Shown here piece after piece: positions 57,615 to 64,000 of a DNA stretch of 64,000 nucleotides. Every line of letters begins with the position of its first letter. Position 1 is the stretch's first letter. Position numbers and translations under genes: made by a program. The stretch spans positions 34,760,620 through 34,824,619 of the forward strand of contig NC_084887.1 in NCBI RefSeq assembly GCF_958979055.1, read 5' to 3'. Below the pieces are notes generated by a model. It had not been told where the DNA came from. It did no database searches and saw nothing but the letters and a program-made list of their open reading frames with translations. Source of the stretch: Alnus glutinosa. Its lineage: Eukaryota > Streptophyta > Magnoliopsida > Fagales > Betulaceae.

Positions 57615-59048
57615 TTAGGATTGGCTGGGGTTTCTGTTCAGGCTAAGAGGGAGTTGTTGGATTCCCTGGGCATGCAGGAAGGAGTCCTTCCGGTTAGGTA
57701 CTTGGGAGTTCCTCTTATTTCTAGAAGGCTAACAACACGTGATTGTGAAGTTTTGGTGTCTAAGGTCACTGCTAGGATTGATTCTTGGTTAGCCAGGAAC
57801 TTATCCTTTGCTGGGAGGTTACAATTGCTGTCTTCTGTTCTGTTTAGTCTGCAAGTGTTTTGGGCTAAGGTGTTCATCCTTCCGAAGAAAATCATTCATA
57901 TGCTGGAGCAAAAATTCAATAGGTTCTTGTGGATGGGAAAGGACTCTAAAGCTCATGCCAAAGTTGCTTGGCATCATATTTGTGTTCCTAAGAGGGAGGG
58001 TGGTCTGGGGCTAAAAAGGTTAGAAGTTTGGAATCAAGCTTCCATGTTGAACCATATTTGGTCTCTGTTTGCAAAATCTGGTTCTTTATGGGTTGCTTGG
58101 GTGGAGGCTGTTTGGTTAAGAGGAAGAAGTTTTTGGCAGATTCCTGTTCCACAAGCTTGCTCTTGGAGTTGGAAGAGGTTGTTAAAGCTCCGGGATATTG
58201 CAAAACCATTTATTCGGTTTAAAGTTGGCAATGGTAGCAGGATTTTTTTGTGGTGTGATCAGTGGCATCCTTTGGGATATTTGCTTGATAAGTTTGGTCC
58301 TCATGTGATGTACAATGCTGGTTTTCCTGTGGGGACTAAATTGTCTACCATTATTCGAAATGGTTCTTGGTTTTGGCCCTCTGCTCGTTCAGATACTTTA
58401 GTTACTATACAAAGTAAACTTGCTGAAGTGCCCATTGGGGACTCAGATTTGCCGGTTTGGGAGTCTAGTAATGGAGTTTACTCATGCTCTGCTACTTGGG
58501 AGTTATTGAGAGAGAAGTGTCCTGTTGTGGTTTGGTGGAAGATAGTCTGGTTCTCCATGTCTATTCCTAGGCATTCCTTCATTCTTTGGTTGGTTTTCCG
58601 GGATGCACTTGTAACTAAGCAACGGATGTGTAGTTGGGGTTTTATGGGTCCTTCTAATTGTCTCTTTTGCCATGGGTGTATTAAGAGTAGAGACCACCTT
58701 TTCTTCCTCTGTGGATTTAGTCGTCGAATCTGGTTTGCTCTTATGAAGGCTTGTGGCTATTCTGATCCTCCTTCAGATTGGGATTCGGTTGTGGATTGGA
58801 GTGTTGCTAGGCTGAAGGGTAAAAGTTTAAGAGTTAGCCTTGCTAAGCTTTGTCTTGGAGCTTGCATCTATCATCTATGGAAACAACGTAATGCCCTGGT
58901 TCATGGCATTGTTCCTAAGACTGAAGAAGCCATCTTTGGCCAGATTAGGTGGGAAGTTCGGTCAAGGATATTGGCTAAAGGTTTGGTAAAACCAATGGAT
59001 GGTGAGTTATATCTTGCCCTTCATTGGGGCCTCTCCCATCTATTGTAA
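57615..59048 (+). CDS. LINE ORF2 C-terminal part (end of reverse transcriptase and zf-RVT domain)
   Basis: Open from the truncation point to the stop at 59046-59048, about 477 codons with no internal stop. It begins with the post-RT region typical of plant LINEs (VRYLGVPLISRRLT, SWLARNLSFAGRLQLL, FNRFLWMG, VCVPKREGGLGLKR-type words). The zf-RVT region follows (WWKIVWFSMSIPRHSFILW ... CLFCHGCIKSRDHLFFLCGF). The catalytic YxDD core of the reverse transcriptase and the endonuclease are missing, so it cannot move by itself. There is no natural start codon; the frame is set by the truncation. Confidence 0.9.
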   Translation, partial: LGLAGVSVQAKRELLDSLGMQEGVLPVRYLGVPLISRRLTTRDCEVLVSKVTARIDSWLARNLSFAGRLQLLSSVLFSLQVFWAKVFILPKKIIHMLEQKFNRFLWMGKDSKAHAKVAWHHICVPKREGGLGLKRLEVWNQASMLNHIWSLFAKSGSLWVAWVEAVWLRGRSFWQIPVPQACSWSWKRLLKLRDIAKPFIRFKVGNGSRIFLWCDQWHPLGYLLDKFGPHVMYNAGFPVGTKLSTIIRNGSWFWPSARSDTLVTIQSKLAEVPIGDSDLPVWESSNGVYSCSATWELLREKCPVVVWWKIVWFSMSIPRHSFILWLVFRDALVTKQRMCSWGFMGPSNCLFCHGCIKSRDHLFFLCGFSRRIWFALMKACGYSDPPSDWDSVVDWSVARLKGKSLRVSLAKLCLGACIYHLWKQRNALVHGIVPKTEEAIFGQIRWEVRSRILAKGLVKPMDGELYLALHWGLSHLL

Positions 59049-59481
59049 TGTGCTTATGTTTTGTAGTCCTTTTGGTTGATAAGAGGCTGGAGGTTGCAGT
59101 AAGTGTATGCTGCAGGGTCATGAAGTTGTTGGTTGCTGTTTTGAGGTTTGGTGGTTGTGGTTCCTGGCAGAGGCTTGAAGGGTTTTGGTCTGCTTGTGTT
59201 CTCTGCTTCTCCACTGATGGGGTTCTGTTTCCATGTTGAGGTGGATTTGCAGAAGATGTTTTGAAGTTAGTATCTGTAGTTCTGTGGGTGGTTGATAGCA
59301 GATTGCTGCTTGATGCTACTGTTGTTGGTTCAGCTTTTGTTGGCCGGTTTGTGGTTGGCTAAGGTGTTATATTTTGTTGCTACTGTTTTTTTTTTCTCAG
59401 TAGCTTGTATCCAGTTTTCTGGAGTGTTTGTATCTTGCTGTGTTGAGCCTTATAAAGCTTTTATTCATCCAAAAAAAAAAA
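57615..59481 (+). mobile_element. 5'-truncated LINE with 18-bp target-site duplication
   Basis: Flanked by AATCCTAATCATAAAGTA at 57597-57614 and 59482-59499, identical. The body ends in an A-tail (59471-59481) after GCTTTTATTCATCC. The intact DHQS-II gene has the matching empty site at about 32940-32968. The element opens in mid reading frame, as expected from 5' truncation during target-primed reverse transcription. Perfect duplication and a still-open frame indicate a young insertion. Confidence 0.93.
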
Positions 59482-59712
59482 AATCCTAATCATAAAGTAA
59501 TTTTACCTCAAAGAAGACTTGTGCTTCAGAATGATTTTTTGAGATGGCAAAAACTTTTGACAGCCTTTGGAATGCAGCAACAATATTCTCTGCAGGAATT
59601 ACCTTTAGAAACACAAAATCAGGGACCAATTCAGAAGTGGCTTTATATTGAAAATGGCAGGTACAACAACAGCTTAACTGGATGGTGCTGGAAACAAAAA
59701 GTGCACAATATA

Positions 59713-60012
59713 ATTTTTTTTTTTTTTTTATCAGGATATCCTGGGTCACCTATAGCCGAACATACCTCGTTTACTACTCTCCCACACACAGTGGTAGCCT
59801 TCCGAATACAAAGGTCCAGCCAAGATCACCAGACTAATCCCTAGCCACATCCCCAACGCCACTGTAGACATAGAGCCTTTAAATGCGAGCTATGCCCGGG
59901 TGGGTGGCCCCAAGAGGGAGGTAGCACCTAGTCGGATTCGAACTCGAAACCTCAAGGGATGATATCCCTATAGGCCGCAGGCCTTACCATTTAGGCCACC
60001 CCTTTGGGGTTA
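59713..60012 (-). mobile_element. tRNA-derived SINE in intron 3 of the unit 3 pseudogene
   Basis: On the minus strand it starts ACCCCAAAGGGGTGGCCTAA, with box A-like TGGCCTAAATGGTAAGG and box B-like GAGTTCGAATCC (59935-59946), and ends in an A-tail (T-run at 59714-59730 on plus). The head word ACCCCAAaGGGGT is shared with the SINE at 54587, but the boxes differ, so they are related subfamilies or separate families with similar heads. Flanks share ATATAAT, a possible short target duplication. It is absent at the corresponding site of the intact gene (about 33180). Confidence 0.7.
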
Positions 60013-61539
60013 GCATATAATATGTTAGTACTCAAATTATTAGTGAATATGGTCCATATAACGCAGATGATCGGGTCTGACTGTATAATGGAAAGTGTAT
60101 GTCACGGCAACGATGTTCAATCATTAGAAGCCATGAAACGAGGGAAAAAGCAAGATTATCTCCGGATTCAAAGACAAGCATGTAAAATCAAACGTAGGAA
60201 GTTTCGATCAAAGTCATTGTAATAAAAGTATTTTGTTGATTAATTCAAAAGCAAGTTTAGAGAAAATGTGATTCAGCATGCTGTCATCTTTAACTAGATC
60301 CAGAATTATTATATAAAACTTCACACAATACCAGGAGCTTCCAAGTAGCAAAGAATTTGCATCAATTTCCAATATTCAATGCTCTCAAGAAAAAATTGAA
60401 TTTACGGATATCCTCAGTTTTAGAGAAAGTTGATTTCTTTCTAGCTTTTAGCTTAAACAACTCCACAAACAACAATGGATAGTTTATATGCAGTACTTGA
60501 AGGCCGACTCAAGAGAAAAGAAAAACAAATTTCATGTGAATTATCCCAAGCAGTTAGCAACAGACCTACCTGCCAATCTAGCAAATTGATCACAACATTC
60601 TCTGCCTGCCCATTTGTGGGTTGAAACCTCAAAAATTGTGGCAACCCTTCTTTTCTCACCATCAAAAATGCCTCCCTCTTCAATATAGAGAGGACTTATT
60701 AAGGCGATTGCTGTAAATCCCATAACCAAAATTTATGATCTAAGAAAGTCTGATAACATTGATGGCAAAATCAACATGACTCGTGCGTTGACAAAAATAT
60801 AGTGAAAACCAACAAAATCCTCACATGGGTCACAACAATGTACCCAATTTTTTCTTGTACTTATTTTGATCTACGAAGCGTGGAGCACACAATTATATAA
60901 AATTAAACCACAAGCTAATCGTAATGTAGATATACAAAAGAACAAGAGGAGGTCCTAAGGAGCTTACAAAACCACTCATTGGCAAGTTGTCGATGCTGGG
61001 ATGAGAAAACAAGGGTATTCCATCCTCTCTCCACGGCGGCAGTCATGACCTCTTTGCTTTTTGTCCAAATCCACACACTCCTCGATTTCCGGTACGACCC
61101 AAAAAGACGACGGCGTCAAAGAGGAATGAGAAGCGCACATTGTGACACGAGAATTGCGTTGCAACAGCAGGGTTGCGTTGTAATTGTTAGCAATCGATGA
61201 ATGAAAATTGACCCATGAATTTGATCTGAAAAGGTTCCATTTGTCTGCGGATATTATTCGATTTAAGAAACATTAATTCTGAACAAGAAAGGACGTGGAA
61301 AAGTTGAGTAACTTGGAATGACATGAAATATAGGTATGAAATTTACTTACATGGAGCTTGAGCCAGTTAAGAAATGGTGGCGCCGAACATCGGAATAACC
61401 TGCATTGAGAGTAAAGCAGGTGAACTGTGTGGGCATTCGGACCAAAGAAGCAGACAATAGCACAAGCACACAACCATCACACCACTTGTTCTTCTTCTTC
61501 TTCTTCCCAAGTTCTCGTTTTGTAAAATGTTATTTTTAG

Positions 61540-62300
61540 CATTATTTATTTATTTATGTTTTTTTTTTAGTAATGTTATATATGTATTTCATAACTATTT
61601 TATTTTGTGTGCGTTTGAGATTACGATTTCGTAAAAAAAATGTACAATTTTAAACCAAATCACAAAAAAAAAATCATTTGGAAACTGCGTTTTTAAAAAA
61701 TTATGATTTAAAAATATAGAAAACTGTTTTTTCAAATCGCAGTCAATGTGGTGCTTTTTTTAAAAAGCAAAATTTTAAAAGGCTAACTTGGGATTTTAAA
61801 GGCCAAATTGCAATTTTGCTAAACGCTTAACTGCGTTTTTAAAAATCAATTTTTCAAATCGCACATTTTAAAATCGTTATTTTTAAATTACACTTTTTAA
61901 AATCGCAAACTCAAACGGACCATTTAAAAAGTTGATATCACAATCTTAATCAATTATTGATTTTTTTTTTTTTTAAAGTAAATATAAAGGACCGATCGAA
62001 AAGTTGGTTGAAATTGTCAAATAAACATTTTGGGATAATTATAGGATAAAAATGTCGTTTCTAACATTACTCTTTTCTACTTAGTAATGTTTTATAACAT
62101 ATTTTAATCTTACACATATTTACAATGTTGATGTGGCAGTCCCAATCAATAATTGATTTATTTTTTTTCGTAAACAATGACCGATCCAAAGGTTGATTGA
62201 GACTGCTAGATCACTATTGTAAGATAATTGCAAAATAAAAATGTGGTTTCTAGCATTACTCATTTCTACTTGAGTAATGTTATATATTACATTTTTTGAG
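61540..62300. mobile_element. MITE pair of unit 3 with a nested MITE (61603-61923)
   Basis: Outer sequence repeats the two-MITE module of units 1 and 2. Inside the first, between 'cataactatttta' and 'aagttgatatcacaatc', lies a 320-bp element with ends GTGCGTTTGAGATTACGATTT and, inverted, GTCCGTTTGAGTTTGCGATTT. Units 1 and 2 show the empty site ('actatcttataaagttgatatga' and 'actattttacaaagttgatatga'), so the inner element arrived after the duplication. Confidence 0.75.
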
Positions 62301-62384
62301 GAAAAAATAAAACTAAAAACTTACCCAAAAAAAACAAAAAAGTGGAAGAGAGGATGGTTTGGCCGTCCCAAAATGGGCTTTTTT

Positions 62385-63066
62385 AATACCATCATATTCT
62401 CAAAAAATTTTAAATGGTATTAATAAAAATGCATGTACTTCTCACAAGTTAAGAAACATTTGACAATTTATTAAACTAGTTTGTATGAATGAGTTACAGA
62501 CTACTTTGTAACTAATTTATGTCTGGCTTATATTCAGATGTAATTTTTGGCATGGTTTGCCGTTGCAAATCTTTGTTGAACCATAATTCTATTTATATTG
62601 CTTTATTGCATTTATTATTTTATTTTTAATCATGTAAATGATATATATGCACGTATTAATGTATATATGTCTGTATGCAACATGAAAATTTTTTTTAAAA
62701 AAAAAAAAAAAAAAAAAAAGTAGTCCGAATAAAGTTACATAAATTTTTATGAAATTATAATTCTCATACACAATATTTCTTATTCATACTGGTTAATCAA
62801 ATAATATTATACTCAACTTAACAAAAAGCACTTCATAATTGAGTGCCACCCCTTGATCCAATCATATACATTTTTTGGTTCTTTAGTTGCCATAGTGAAA
62901 ATTCATGTAAAGGCTTGGCTATGGGCTTTTTTGAGAAAGAAATTCTTGAGACAAATTTTATTTTAGGCCGAGACTTTGGTTTGGTGTGTAGACATGCAAA
63001 TACTATTGTAGCGACAAGGAAAGTATCCTATGTAACTAGATGATTTGGAGGTGGTAGACGTTGATT
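62385..63066 (-). pseudogene. LRR-RLK 3' fragment, copy D
   Basis: 62760-63064 matches the end of exon 2 and the stop region of the intact RLK (46610-46920). 62440-62700 matches its 3' flank. The coding frame is damaged (for example, the tail before the stop differs and a TTTTATTTTAGGCCG run has changes at 62955). The match breaks at about 63066, where a hAT-like element begins shortly after. It marks the start of a further unit that may continue outside the window. Confidence 0.8.
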
Positions 63067-63086
63067 GTAGTTGATGTTGTTGAGTA

Positions 63087-63708
63087 TAGGGGTGTGGTGT
63101 ACATGTGAATGCGGTTATTTGTAATATTTGCAGCTGTATTTGCAAAATATGGATAACACTAAATGCATATGCATCATGTTTTTACTAATCACATCCGTGT
63201 AGTTATTAAATGCGGTTATTATCTGTTATACGCATATTAGGTAATGAGTCTATTTAGTCGCATTCTTTGAGTCTCTATTATGGCTTATTTTAAACGATTT
63301 TGAAAATAATTTAAGTCGATTTTGAATGTTTTGAGCTTGTTTTTATTTTTTTAAGTCATAATCTTTTGTAAGTATATTGATTTCATATTACTTTTGTTAT
63401 TTTATTAAAGTCTTACACGAGAAAGTAACATAACCAACCAATCCAATGTAAGCATAACTTATAGCTTATCCAAAACGACGTCGTTTTGGTAAATATATAA
63501 TTTATATATATATATATATATATATCATATATAAATGATATGTTGATGCAGTTAATAATTGCATCTGCATATCTTGAAATCGTTATCCACATTCACATAT
63601 GTAGATAATAATTTTTGATAATCGCATCCGTGTGTGTAAATAATGGGTAGCAGATATTTGTAAATAGCGGATGCAAACGGTAAATATCTGCCTGTATGTA
63701 CACCCCTA
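63087..63708. mobile_element. hAT-like non-autonomous element with TAGGGGTG ends
   Basis: Ends are TAGGGGTGTGGTGTACATG and, inverted, TAGGGGTGTACATACAGG. The interior is full of GCGGTTATT / GATAATCGCATCCG / GCGGATGCAAACGG words in both orientations, plus a TA microsatellite (63505-63524). The flanking octamers GTTGAGTA and ATTGAATC match at 5 of 8 positions, so a target duplication is only weakly supported. No transposase is present. Confidence 0.65.
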
Positions 63709-63809
63709 ATTGAATCATATGATTAATGACTTTTTTAGTTGTAATTGCCGGTAAGTAATGTGATTATTGACTTTTGAAATGTAATTGGAAGATGATTTTT
63801 GTTTTTCTT

Positions 63810-63841
<32 letters not shown>

Positions 63842-64000
63842 CTTAAAAATTTGCTTTTAATTTTTAACGAAATTAGATTACTTATTTAAAATAAATAAAA
63901 TAATTATTGAGTAATACCCAACTTTGGGGCTAGATAGACCTCACTTCCTTTATTATGACCCCCTTTTAGTTTAGATTAGTTTTTTTTTTTTTTTCAATGA
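63709..64000. other. AT-rich DNA at the window end
   Basis: No gene or clear element. An A-run at 63818-63840 is the only notable feature. Confidence 0.5.

Larger units (their letters stand above)
55047..61500 (-). pseudogene. DHQS-II pseudogene, unit 3
   Basis: Colinear with the intact gene but lacking exons 9-10 and most of exon 8 (the match begins at about 55047). Remaining exons: 7 (55892-55981), 6 (57206-57344, 2-bp deletion and splice acceptor AG changed to GG), 5 (57413-57483, 2-bp insertion), 4 (59507-59602, net -3), 3 (60570-60710, 26-bp deletion), 2 (60968-61140, one extra A in the CCCAAAAAGA run). The leader exon is kept (61350-61440). A LINE (57615-59481) sits in intron 4 and a SINE (about 59713-60012) in intron 3. 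The lesions are independent of those in unit 2, so the copies decayed separately. Confidence 0.9.

Noticed and set aside
59930..60012. possible tRNA gene on the minus strand
   Set aside because: Same reasoning: the box B is good but the sequence continues into a SINE body and tail.
27161..63066. biosynthetic gene cluster linking DHQS-II with signalling kinases
   Set aside because: Only one enzyme family is present and the kinases are receptors; the linkage is explained by co-duplication.

Overview
This is nuclear DNA of a flowering plant, most likely a woody eudicot. The evidence is spliced genes with GT-AG introns, three plant-type gene families (HD-Zip, RLCK VII, MIK2-like LRR kinase), AT-rich intergenic DNA, and dense nested plant transposons (Copia- and Gypsy-like LTR elements, LINE, tRNA-SINEs, hAT/Harbinger-like MITEs, a Helitron end). 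The species cannot be named from the sequence alone.

Left half (1-27 kb) is a low-density single-copy landscape with three intact genes. They are a membrane-anchored glutaredoxin-like protein (454-1800, minus), an HD-Zip class I factor of the ATHB-20/ATHB-3 type (14692-16117, plus, 2 exons), and a receptor-like cytoplasmic kinase of the PBL34-36 (RLCK VII) type (20153-26653, plus, 6 exons). Short upstream ORFs end 1 nt and 3 nt before the HD-Zip and kinase start codons. The gaps hold MITE-like elements and retroelement remnants.

Right half (27-63 kb) is a decayed segmental/tandem array. One unit reads, on the plus strand, [LRR-RLK, minus] - [3-dehydroquinate synthase II-like gene, DHQS-II, minus] - [pair of MITEs] - [3' end of the next LRR-RLK]. 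Unit 1 has a broken RLK (27.2-29.4 kb) and the only intact DHQS-II (29609-34307, nine coding exons, 370 aa). Unit 2 has a DHQS-II fragment (38.5-42.5 kb) split by a Copia-like LTR element that itself carries a hAT MITE, followed by an RLK 3' fragment (43.4-44.0 kb). Unit 3 begins with the only intact RLK (46684-49833, 942 aa). It continues with a DHQS-II pseudogene (55.0-61.5 kb) cut by a young 5'-truncated LINE with an 18-bp target duplication and by a SINE, and ends with another RLK 3' fragment (62.5-63.1 kb). A Gypsy-like LTR cluster sits between units 1 and 2.

One copy of each array gene stayed intact and every other copy decayed. The two genes are unrelated in function: immune/peptide-type receptor kinase versus shikimate-type enzyme homolog. 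Their linkage is therefore best read as co-duplication, not as a pathway cluster. Because the copies act as empty sites for one another, several insertions can be read base by base: the LINE, a SINE carrying a piece of the RLK gene, the Copia element, and a MITE inside a MITE.
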